Translations under genes and position numbers: made by a program
Part shown: positions 5,085 through 12,258 of the stretch, piece by piece
How the letters are laid out: every line of letters starts with the position of its first letter
How positions within the stretch are numbered: position 1 is the stretch's first letter
Notes under the pieces: model-generated
Told to the model about the DNA's origin: nothing
What the model saw: the letters and a program-made list of their open reading frames with translations, nothing else
The model's database searches: none
Assembly: GCA_964550025.1 (NCBI GenBank)
Contig: CAZJYI010000173.1
Location: 1-21,688, forward strand
Source: CAZJYI01 sp964550025
GTDB taxonomy: Bacteria; Verrucomicrobiota; Kiritimatiellia; UBA8416; CAYOBW01
Direction: 5' to 3'
DNA: 21,688 bases

Positions 5085-5178
5085 GTTACCATACACAACA
5101 ACGCAAACGATAGCACGTATAGTAACCCTGTCAACCGTTACCATACAAAACGCACACTTCGATATTTCGTATGGTAAC
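5085..5178. promoter_or_regulatory. Symmetric four-site operator array
   Basis: Four copies of a 10-bp element surround the promoter: GTTACCATAC 5085-5094, GTATAGTAAC 5117-5126, GTTACCATAC 5137-5146 and GTATGGTAAC 5169-5178. Sites 2 and 4 are inverted relative to 1 and 3; site 2 has one mismatch and the rest are identical. The gaps are 22, 10 and 22 bp, so centre-to-centre distances are 32, 20 and 32 bp. The array is symmetric about 5131/5132 and close to 3, 2 and 3 helical turns, placing all sites on one DNA face. Site 1 is in the 5' leader, site 2 between the -10 and -35 boxes, sites 3 and 4 upstream. This fits cooperative autorepression. Arm-type sites for the neighbouring recombinase are an alternative. 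Confidence 0.7.
5107..5134 (-). promoter_or_regulatory. Promoter of the nucleotidyltransferase module
   Basis: On the minus strand a perfect -35 box TTGACA (5134-5129) and a -10 box TATCGT (5112-5107) are 16 bp apart, about 40 bp upstream of ATG 5068. One operator half-site lies in the spacer between the boxes and another is immediately upstream of the -35 box. Confidence 0.6.
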
Positions 5179-5232
5179 GTCGCCGTTCAACACCTCCAGA
5201 GCTTCGCAGGCCAATTGTCGCCCTTTCCGCGG

Positions 5233-6260
5233 TCAGCTACCCACTAACCCCTTCATCCGCTGCAGCACCTCCCATGCGTTGTCCTCGGTCGCGCCGGCCA
5301 GCAGGTCCTTGACGTTCTCTTTGTCGTCGCCCCTGGCATGGCGGGCGGGCGGCAGCAGGGCGGGCATCATCTTCTTGACTTGGGCGCGCAGGTTGGCACG
5401 TTTAGGCTTGAAATAGTGCTTCAGGACAATCTCGACTGTCTTGTGGCCGGTGACGGCCTGGACGAGCTCCATGGGAAGCCCCGCCGTCAGCATCAACGTC
5501 ACCCAGGTGACGCGGAAGGAGTGGAAGTCGAGCTGGCTCGCCCGGCGCTGCCCATGCTCCCGTTCGCCGCGCATCGCCCCCACGGCCGTGCGTACACCGA
5601 CTTCACGGCGGTTGACGATGCGGGCCTTCACTTCGTCCTCCAACTCGTTGAGGTAGTTCGAGACGGAGGCCCGACTGATCCCGAGGTTCTTACTGATCTC
5701 GGCATGGTCTCGCCTTGCATGTAGCAGTCAAACACCTTGCGCATGCGCTTAGGCTTCTCAGGCTTGTTGATCGGCGGTTCGTAGTCATCCAGGAACGCAT
5801 AGACGCGCTGCCGTACCTCTTCCTCTGGCACCGCGGGTAGATGCTCTTTCTGTTTACGCTTGTCGTTGGGGGGTGCTTCGCCCAGTCCCGCCTTGATCAG
5901 AACCTTCTTGAAACGGTAGCTCAGGCTGCTCTGACGGCTGCGATAGATCCTCGCCTGTTCAGGGAACACGAACTCGTCACTGCGGTCGGCCTGCATGAGC
6001 TCATCCCTCAACAGCGGCAGAATCGGGATTTCTGCGACCTCGCCGGTCTTGCTGGTCTTGATAACGATGAACCCTTCTTCGAGGTCCACGTCACTCCACC
6101 GAAGCTGCGCGCAGTCACCGAGACGCATGGCCGTGCACATGGCAGTAACGATCAGGGGGCGCATCACATCATCGTCTTTGACCACGTCGGCAATGCGCCT
6201 GAGTTCGTCCGGCTCACATGAAGAAGACCCCGATGTGAATATGCCAGATCCCGCGATCAC
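5233..6260 (-). pseudogene. Tyrosine recombinase (integrase), 5'-truncated and frameshifted, with an inserted HTH segment
   Basis: The first part (6260 to about 5704) holds box I, CTAMRLGDCAQLRW with the catalytic Arg, and the beta-hairpin Lys in IKTSKTGEV. The second part (about 5703 to 5233) holds HSFR, TGHKT and the nucleophile Tyr in LKHYFKP, so the set R-K-H-R-H-Y is complete across the two frames. They join by a -1 shift at ATGCCGAG (5698-5705): one missing G would restore MAEISKNLGISRASVSNYL, a helix-turn-helix. No slippery heptamer is present. Between box I and HSFR lie about 150 residues including this HTH, much longer than usual. The N-terminal core-binding domain is missing: residues before EPDELRRIAD look like readthrough of the neighbour's end, and the frame's GTG 6260 overlaps the neighbouring stop. 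It is inactive as it stands. Confidence 0.8.
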
Positions 6261-8770
6261 TCGCCGTGAAACTCCCAGATGCGACCTTGATCGTCGGAAA
6301 CCAGAATGTCGAGCACTCCATCATCATTGACGTCCGCTGCTGCAATACCGCGTCCACCTGGCACCGACACCGGCAGTATGCTCGCGCGCGAGGGTGTGTC
6401 CGAGAACGGGGGAGAGTGCGGGGCCGCGTTGGTGTGCAGACTGACCGTGCCATCCGGCTTGAGCAAGATCAGGTCCGGCAAGTCGTCGCCATTGCTGTCA
6501 GCAAACGCGGGAACGCCTGATGCGCCAAGCAGCCAGCACGAACCAGTCGGGCTCGCCCAGCTGCCGGATGAGGCCGCAAGCCAGACTCCAGTGGTTCCGC
6601 CGCCGACCGCGAGATCGGCTAGGCCATCCCTATTCCAGTCGGCCAACGCCGGTGCAGGATTGGATGTGGTGTTCCAGCAGGTCGCCAGGAGAGCGAAGTT
6701 CGTTGTCTGCTCGACGAGATTCATCGCGACCGGTGAGCCCTGATTCTCATAGGCACGCATCCGGCCGGGCGACCCGCCCACGAAGAGATCCAGGTCCCCG
6801 TCCCCGTCCCAGTCGCCCAGGGCGGGGTGGCTGTTGGCGGCAACAGAGAAGGTACCGTTAGAGGAAGGTAGATCGCTGAAGAACGAGGACAAGTGCCCAT
6901 CAACCAGTACCCCGGTAACGGGAGGAAACGACTGCAGGTTTATCACGACTCCCTCGGAGTTCCGTCGGGATATGCCTCCTGGCACATTGGTATTGGCAAA
7001 AAGGGGATGGGTCACAGACGCGATTTCGTTGCTCAGCGATACGGCGTCGCCATCTGTGTCTGACGACGCATCATTCGTGAGACCCCCGTAGAAGTACAAC
7101 TCAGCAGCATCACTGATGCCATCGCCATCTGTGTCACCCTCGAACATGTAGGCCACACCCTCTCGATCCGTATCGCCCATCGAGAATTCCAACTGACGAA
7201 GCGAGACGCCCCACTCATCTGATTGCCGCAAGCCATCGAGGAGCCAGTACCCGAAGCTCTCCTGGTCCATCAACGGAGATGTCACAACCGCTCCGGTTGG
7301 AACGAATGCCGCAACATCGACCGCTCCAGTTGGTTCGCTGATCAATCTGTAATGGGGATACCCGGCAATGTTCAGGGTGATGGTGAATCCCTGATTCCGT
7401 GTGATCCCTCCTGGCACACTGGTATTGGCAAAAAGGGGATGGGTCACAGATGCGATTTCGTTGCTCAGCGATACGGCGTCGCCATCGGTGTCTGATGACG
7501 CATCATTCGTGAGTCCCCCGTAGAAGTACAGCTCAGCAGCATCACTGATGCCGTCGCCATCTGTGTCACCCTCGAACATATAGGCCACACCCTCTCGATC
7601 CGTATCGCCCATCGAGAATTCCAACTGACGAAGCGAGACGCCCCACTCATCTGATTGCCGCAAGCCATCGAGGAGCCAGTACCCGAAGCTCTCCTGGTCC
7701 ATCAACGGAGATGTCACAACCGTTCCGGTTGGAACGAATGCCGCGACATCCACTGCCCCGGTTGGCTCGCTGATCAAACTGTAATGGGGATACCCGGCGA
7801 TGTTCAGGGTGATGGTGGATCCCTGATTCCGTGTGATCCCGCCCGGCACATTGGTATTGGCAAAAAGGGGATGGGTCGCCGACGCATACTCATTGCTCAA
7901 CGCAATGTTGTCGCCGTCGGCGTCAGATGACCCCAACTGCGAAAGATCGCCAAAGTAGTAATGCTCGAACGCATCTGGAACGGCATCGACATCTGTGTCA
8001 CTGGTGAACAGGTAGGCCACGCCTTCTCGGTTGGCATCTGCCATCACGAACTGCACTTGACGAATCGCAACACCCCACGGGTCCGTTTGCCTCACGCCGT
8101 CAAGGAGCCAGTACCCGAAGCTCTCCAGAGTCATGGAAGGAGATACTACCAGCGTTCCAGTCGGAACGAACGCCGCGATATCGAGTGTTCCTGCTGGTTC
8201 GCTACGCAGCGCGTAGTGAGGGTAACCGGCTATGTTGAGTGTCACTATTTCCCCGCTGACCCTGTGAAGACCGCCGGGTCCACTGCTGTCGGCGTAGAGG
8301 GGGTGCGTTCCCGCGTTGTACTCCTCGACGAGTGGCACGCCGTCGCCGTCGCCATCGAAGTCGGGGCTGTTTGAGACAGAACCGTAGAGTCCCGTCTCGT
8401 ACCAGTCGGGGACGGTATCGAAGTCGATGTCACGATCCGACGGCAGGTAATGGGCCACGGCGACTGTCGGCTCAAGTAAGACGAAACCTATGGGGTTCTG
8501 CGCGCGGCCCCATGGATCGCGAAAGACCCGTCCGGGCTCGGTATGGAGGTCCCAGTGTGTGAAGCGCCACGTGTCAATCTCTGTTGGGGCCAGTACACTT
8601 CGGTGAACTTCGCCCACGGTGAGCCACTCACGGGGCGCCAGATCCCCCAAGGAACTGCCGTCTGCATCATCGACGGCCATCTGGTCCAACTCGGCGACCT
8701 GCGGCATGGCAGGTGTTGCCCACGCCGCCATGCTGAGCACAACCACTGGTAGATGTCTGAGTCCAAGCAT
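6257..8770 (-). CDS. Secreted repeat protein: 144-residue tandem repeats with Ca-binding-type loops, C-terminal FG-GAP/VCBS-like repeats
   Basis: The preferred start is ATG 8770, 4 bp after the RCC1 gene stop, where translation can be coupled. It gives 837 residues beginning with a signal peptide (LPVVVLSMAAWATPAMPQVA). The body has one half and three full copies of a module of about 144 residues. Each copy has TLNIAGYPHY, VAAFVPTG, ESFGYWLLDG, a DTDGDGISDAAEL-type Asp-rich loop as in thrombospondin type 3 or EF-hand-like repeats, a second SSDTDGDAVSLSNE loop, and HPLFAN..VPGGI. The C-terminal 200 residues carry GDWDGDGDLDLFVGG, ADWNRDGLADLAVGG, ADSNGDDLPDLILL and ADVNDDGVLDILVSD, the repeat of FG-GAP/VCBS beta-propellers. 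It is probably an extracellular, calcium-stabilised surface protein; ligand unknown. The TTG at 8800 inside the previous gene is a weaker alternative start. Confidence 0.85.
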   Translation of the reverse strand: MLGLRHLPVVVLSMAAWATPAMPQVAELDQMAVDDADGSSLGDLAPREWLTVGEVHRSVLAPTEIDTWRFTHWDLHTEPGRVFRDPWGRAQNPIGFVLLEPTVAVAHYLPSDRDIDFDTVPDWYETGLYGSVSNSPDFDGDGDGVPLVEEYNAGTHPLYADSSGPGGLHRVSGEIVTLNIAGYPHYALRSEPAGTLDIAAFVPTGTLVVSPSMTLESFGYWLLDGVRQTDPWGVAIRQVQFVMADANREGVAYLFTSDTDVDAVPDAFEHYYFGDLSQLGSSDADGDNIALSNEYASATHPLFANTNVPGGITRNQGSTITLNIAGYPHYSLISEPTGAVDVAAFVPTGTVVTSPLMDQESFGYWLLDGLRQSDEWGVSLRQLEFSMGDTDREGVAYMFEGDTDGDGISDAAELYFYGGLTNDASSDTDGDAVSLSNEIASVTHPLFANTSVPGGITRNQGFTITLNIAGYPHYRLISEPTGAVDVAAFVPTGAVVTSPLMDQESFGYWLLDGLRQSDEWGVSLRQLEFSMGDTDREGVAYMFEGDTDGDGISDAAELYFYGGLTNDASSDTDGDAVSLSNEIASVTHPLFANTNVPGGISRRNSEGVVINLQSFPPVTGVLVDGHLSSFFSDLPSSNGTFSVAANSHPALGDWDGDGDLDLFVGGSPGRMRAYENQGSPVAMNLVEQTTNFALLATCWNTTSNPAPALADWNRDGLADLAVGGGTTGVWLAASSGSWASPTGSCWLLGASGVPAFADSNGDDLPDLILLKPDGTVSLHTNAAPHSPPFSDTPSRASILPVSVPGGRGIAAADVNDDGVLDILVSDDQGRIWEFHGE
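6970..8265 (-). repeat. Three tandem 432-bp coding repeats
   Basis: The unit is 432 bp (144 codons), in frame in the secreted repeat protein. The copies at about 6970-7401 and 7402-7833 are nearly identical at the DNA level, including silent positions, with only scattered substitutions. The copy at about 7834-8265 and the half copy upstream are clearly diverged. This points to a recent duplication or gene conversion of the two inner copies. Such repeats are prone to misassembly and copy-number change. Confidence 0.85.
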
Positions 8771-8774
8771 CCCG

Positions 8775-10337
8775 TTACGGCTGATGGTTGGTGAGCACAA
8801 GACTGTAGTGATGTCCAGCAGCGATCGCGGTCACATTGGTGAGCCAGGCATAGGGGGAGGCCTCGCCCGAGTCGTTCTGCCCCCAACCAGCGACCGTGCC
8901 ATCGCCTAGCAACGCCAACCCGTGCTGATACTTCATTGAGATTGCGGTGGCGTTCGTTATCGATACGGGGGGCGACGACTGGTTGTAGTTGTTCCATCCC
9001 CAACCAGTAATGCGCCCGTTGCTGCGCAGCGCGATACTTGAGCGGTTTCCAGCAGCAATGGCAACAGCATCAGTCAGAGAGGTCGGGACGTCGCCCTCTC
9101 CGAAATCGTTTCTGCCCCATGCCACAACCGTGCCGTCACTGCGTAAGGCTAGGCTATGCTGCCCTCCCGCTGCCACTGCCACGACGCCTGCAAGATCCCC
9201 TGGTGGAGTAGCTTGCCCAGATCCATTGTCTCCCCATGCCACAACGGTTCCGTTACTACGTAGTGCGAGGTAGTGCGAACTGCCCGCAGAGATCATGACC
9301 GCATCATTGAGCCAACTCGGGGCGGACGCGCGACCCCAACCAACGACACGTCCGTCGGCGAGCAACGCCAGACTGCGTTCCCACCCAACGGCAACGCTGA
9401 CGACATTTGACAACCCATTTGGGGGTGAGCTCTGGCCTTCGTTGTTTGCACCCCAGCCGACGACCGTGCCGTCGTCGAGAACTGCCAAGCTGTGGTTGGC
9501 TCCGGCCGTGATGGCGATAACGTTGGTAAGACCAGGTGGCGGGGTGACCTGGAATTGCGTATAGCCCGCCAAGGTGTCGTCCCCCCAACCGCAAAGGTCA
9601 CCAAGCACTACAGATGAGAATGCCTCGTCGAGCACGTGCCATCGGTTTATGTCGCGCAGACCAGGCCGAGCGATACGAATGATGCTCTCAGTCTCGTAGT
9701 AATCCGCCGGCTGCAGCCCCATGTGCTTTATCACAAAGGGAACCGCGTCATCCATCGCGTCTGGGCCCGTGGCCAGGACGACGCCGCTGAACACGCCGCT
9801 AGCCGGACTACCACGTAGGATCCCGTTCGAGAGCTCCAGGCCCGGATTCGCGTCGGCGTACAACCAGTACAGTGCATCCAAAACCTCCGCGTCGAGCGGG
9901 GCGCCGCGGCTGATCGTGATTTCGGGATATTCGCCTGCTGCAGGAATGCCTATCCACTCAAACGAGAGCAGTTCACGACTATCCTTACACAGGATTTCGA
10001 CATGCGCTTCCTCAAGGTCTACATCCCAGTCCGCGCGGACATTCCATGTCAGTATGTGATCGACGCCGGGCGAAACACCATCACCAATGCTAGCGTCAGT
10101 TCCCTCCACAAACGTCTCTGGACGAATGACGTTGGCGAACGACCTTATGCCGTCGATGAAGGCCAGTGCTCGCACATTCACACTGGCATCGTCAGGGTCA
10201 TCTACTCGGTAAGTGACATCCAGCAGCCCTGTGCGTGCCCGCATGCTTGTCGATACAACTGTTACGGTTGGAGCCATATTCGCATTCGCTGCGCACGCCA
10301 CGCACAGCACTGCAGCAGCAACGATGGGTCCTTTCAT
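8775..10337 (-). CDS. Secreted RCC1-repeat (seven-bladed propeller) protein
   Basis: ATG 10337 has a strong ribosome binding site, AGGAGG (10350-10345, spacing 7). The protein has 520 residues. Residues 1-19 form a signal peptide (MKGPIVAAAVLCVACAANA). Residues 20-130 form a beta-sandwich-like module (VTVVSTSMRARTGLLDVTYR ... ILTWNVRADWDVD) of a kind I associate with large exported proteins of Kiritimatiellota. Residues 130-245 are not recognised. From residue 249 to the end there are seven blades with the WG signature: CGWGDDT, VVGWGANNEGQ, VVGWGRAS, VVAWGDNGSGQ, VVAWGRNDFGEG, ITGWGWNN and VAGWGQNDSGE, each followed by V.AIAAG..HSLAL. RCC1 propellers bind proteins or other ligands; here the partner is unknown. 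It is the first gene of a two-gene operon and, like the next one, has no membrane anchor that I can see. Confidence 0.9.
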   Translation of the reverse strand: MKGPIVAAAVLCVACAANANMAPTVTVVSTSMRARTGLLDVTYRVDDPDDASVNVRALAFIDGIRSFANVIRPETFVEGTDASIGDGVSPGVDHILTWNVRADWDVDLEEAHVEILCKDSRELLSFEWIGIPAAGEYPEITISRGAPLDAEVLDALYWLYADANPGLELSNGILRGSPASGVFSGVVLATGPDAMDDAVPFVIKHMGLQPADYYETESIIRIARPGLRDINRWHVLDEAFSSVVLGDLCGWGDDTLAGYTQFQVTPPPGLTNVIAITAGANHSLAVLDDGTVVGWGANNEGQSSPPNGLSNVVSVAVGWERSLALLADGRVVGWGRASAPSWLNDAVMISAGSSHYLALRSNGTVVAWGDNGSGQATPPGDLAGVVAVAAGGQHSLALRSDGTVVAWGRNDFGEGDVPTSLTDAVAIAAGNRSSIALRSNGRITGWGWNNYNQSSPPVSITNATAISMKYQHGLALLGDGTVAGWGQNDSGEASPYAWLTNVTAIAAGHHYSLVLTNHQP

Positions 10338-10359
10338 AGCGCGCCCTCCTGCGGTCTTC

Positions 10360-10388
10360 GTATTACATTCAGTCATTCACAGAATCAA
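10360..10388 (-). promoter_or_regulatory. Promoter of the RCC1/repeat-protein operon
   Basis: On the minus strand TTGATT (10388-10383) and TAATAC (10365-10360) are 17 bp apart. The spacer contains the direct repeat TGAATGACTGAATG. Transcription would begin near 10353, giving a leader of only about 16 nt that already contains the AGGAGG ribosome binding site. Confidence 0.6.
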
Positions 10389-10414
10389 CTCCTTGAGCAT
10401 CCTCTTCAAGCTAA

Positions 10415-10973
10415 AATCTCACGCCACGTTTCGAGTTGACGGGAACTCCCTTGCTCGGAAACTCCCATGCAACCGGTCTGAACAAGATCGCCGAGTCGCT
10501 GGAAAGCGACAGGCTTGGTCCCGCAGCTGGTGGTTGAGCTGGACGAGCCCCTGTCGCAGGCCCTCGCGGGGGCGTTCGGGGACGGCGCGTTCGAGGGCTG
10601 GGTCCGCCGCATGAGGGACAGGGGATTCATGGTCGACGCCTGGTCGGACCAGGAGGAGCCTCCGCCCCTGTTCTTCATGCTGAGCGCCGATCTTGAGGAT
10701 CGCCTCACAACCGACGAGGACAGGGCCGCCATGGAACGCGTCGAGTTTGACGAGGACGGCGTCGCCCGGAGCGAGCGGTTCGCGATCAAGGTCGTCCCGG
10801 TTGACACGGGCTTCCGGGACGTGGCTGTCAAGGTGGGCGCCTGGGTGACCGCCGTGTGCGGTCAAGGAGGCTCTCCGAGCGAGAGCCGGATGAGTGTATC
10901 AACCAACCGCTGGAACACTGTCCACGTTGCGCCCACGAAACGCACACCCGTGGTTGGCATCGCCGGCGGCTGA
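10415..10973 (+). pseudogene. Unrecognised gene, probably frameshifted near 10510
   Basis: The frame from 10482 to 10973 contains 152 residues from TTG 10515. They read like a real soluble protein: VPQLVVELDEPLSQALAGAF, GWVRRMRDRGFMVDAWSD, EEPPPLFFMLSADLEDRL, RFAIKVVPVDTGFRDVAVKV. No start codon has a ribosome binding site. Just upstream, in a different frame (10415-10514), there is protein-like sequence ELTGTPLLGNSHATGLNKIA followed by ESLESDR. Joined by a one-base shift near 10510, the two parts read smoothly. The last 45 residues after about 10860 look non-coding. I do not recognise the family. The long frames on the opposite strand have poorer protein-like composition and I consider them shadows. 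Confidence 0.4.
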
Positions 10974-10975
10974 TT
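10856..10975 (+). pseudogene. Possible fragment of a transposase zinc-binding domain
   Basis: In a frame different from the preceding pseudogene, about 35 residues read RRLSEREPDECINQPLEHCP, then RCAHETHTRGWHRRR. The pattern EPDE.I..PLEHCP.C resembles the zinc-binding segment near the N-terminus of IS66-family transposases. Only one Cys pair is visible and the fragment has no start or continuation. It might be a scrap of the same kind of element whose 3' end lies at the left edge. Confidence 0.25.
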
Positions 10976-11103
10976 TTGCTGTTGAATCCGGTTTGGGCAA
11001 GTGCTACCTGTATTCTTTCCCGCTTATCCGACAGGCTGCGAGAATCCGCCCCGTGTGCGAGCGGTGAGGGGACGTGCCGTTGTCGGCGGAAAGGAGCCGT
11101 GCC
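10974..11103 (+). promoter_or_regulatory. Leader of the envelope operon with a weak candidate promoter
   Basis: Upstream of the cyclase-fold gene, TTGAAT (10982-10987) and TACCTG (11004-11009) are 16 bp apart, with an upstream TG as in extended -10 promoters. The match is modest. No other gene is seen in these 130 bases. The ribosome binding site AAGGAG lies at 11091-11096. Confidence 0.3.
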
Positions 11104-12258
11104 TTGGTGCCCGTGTGTCCGACGCGAAGGTGGTTTGTAGTGGTGTGCGCGGCCTGGCTGTGCCTGCACAACGCTCCTCTTCAAGCGGACGACGGCGAGT
11201 GGGAGATCACCCCCGCTGCCGAGAAGGCTGTTGATCGCGGGCTGGACTGGCTGGCGAAGAACCAGGGCAGCGCCGGCAACTGGGGCTGCAACGACCTGGG
11301 GCTTGTCTCCATGGGGGCGCTGGCCTTCATGTCGGCGGGACACATGCCCGACCGCGGCAAGTACGGCAGCAACGTGCGCCGCGCGCTTGAGTTCGTCGTC
11401 ATCAATGCCAGACCCTCCGGGCTGCTCAACATCTCCTCACAGAGGCGCGACATGTACAACCACGGTCTCTCCGTGTTCGTGCTCTCGCAGGCCTACGGTA
11501 TGGCCCGCGACCGCCGTATCGGCGGCGCGCTGGACAAAGGGATCAAGCTGATCCTCGACGTGCAGTGCGAAGACGGCGGCTGGGCCTACGAGGCCATCCG
11601 CAAGTCGCGCGGGCACGACCTCTCTCTGACCGTCATGCAGGCAAAAGCCATGCGCGCGGCCATGGACATGGGGTTGGAGATTCCGCCCCAGCGCGTTGAG
11701 ATGGCCATCCAGTATATCGTCAAGCGGTTCAAGAACTACGGGAGCGCGGACGGGCTTCGCTACGGCAGTGACCCGCTGTCGCTTCGCCCCGGAGCGTTTA
11801 CGTACAATGGCGGCCAGTCCAGCACGGCCATGGCGGCCGCGGGTGCCGTCTGCCTGCAGGAGTTCGGGAAATACGACGATTTCCGGATCCAGCGCAGCAT
11901 GAACCGGGTGCTTGAGGACATCAACGAACGCATGGGCGAGAAGCTGAACCAGGGGCAGATCCCGTTCGATGCCTATGCCATGACCTACGTGGCGCAGGCA
12001 CTCTACCAGGTTGGCGGACGGCGGTGGCGCGAGGGCTTTCCGAAGATCCGTGACGCGATCGTCAAGATGCAGTGCACGGAACCGGGCAGGGAGGTCTTCG
12101 GGTCCTGGGGCGCCAACGGTCACGTGGGCGGGAAAGAAGGACGACTGTACGGAACGTCAGTCGCCGTGTTCTCGCTCTCCATCCCGAATCGCTTTCTGCC
12201 CATACTGCAGAAAGGTGAGTCCAGGTCCACCGGTACAGCCCAGCGAGTCAGCAGATGA
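11104..12258 (+). CDS. Secreted prenyltransferase / squalene-cyclase-fold (alpha/alpha-barrel) protein
   Basis: The start is TTG 11104 (or GTG 11107), 7 or 10 bases after AAGGAG; the GTG at 11074 lies upstream of that site and is unlikely. The product has about 384 residues with a signal peptide (RRWFVVVCAAWLCLHNAPLQA, cleavage near QA-DD). Repeats of the QW/terpene-cyclase-like type follow: AVDRGLDWLAKNQGSAGNWG, then DKGIKLILDVQCEDGGWAY, VEMAIQYIVKRF, AYAMTYVAQALYQVGG, and VKMQCTEPG with GSWGANGHVGG and YGTSVAVFSL. The DxDD or DxxDD catalytic acids of true cyclases are not evident, so it probably uses the barrel for binding rather than terpene chemistry. Such proteins occur beside BatA/VWA genes in Planctomycetota and relatives. 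Its stop overlaps the next start (ATGA). Confidence 0.85.
   Translation: MVPVCPTRRWFVVVCAAWLCLHNAPLQADDGEWEITPAAEKAVDRGLDWLAKNQGSAGNWGCNDLGLVSMGALAFMSAGHMPDRGKYGSNVRRALEFVVINARPSGLLNISSQRRDMYNHGLSVFVLSQAYGMARDRRIGGALDKGIKLILDVQCEDGGWAYEAIRKSRGHDLSLTVMQAKAMRAAMDMGLEIPPQRVEMAIQYIVKRFKNYGSADGLRYGSDPLSLRPGAFTYNGGQSSTAMAAAGAVCLQEFGKYDDFRIQRSMNRVLEDINERMGEKLNQGQIPFDAYAMTYVAQALYQVGGRRWREGFPKIRDAIVKMQCTEPGREVFGSWGANGHVGGKEGRLYGTSVAVFSLSIPNRFLPILQKGESRSTGTAQRVSR

Noticed and set aside
5698..5706. Programmed -1 frameshift in the integrase
   Set aside because: No slippery heptamer and no downstream pseudoknot are evident; the gene is also 5'-truncated.
6970..8265. CRISPR-like or satellite array
   Set aside because: The 432-bp units are in-frame coding repeats without spacers.
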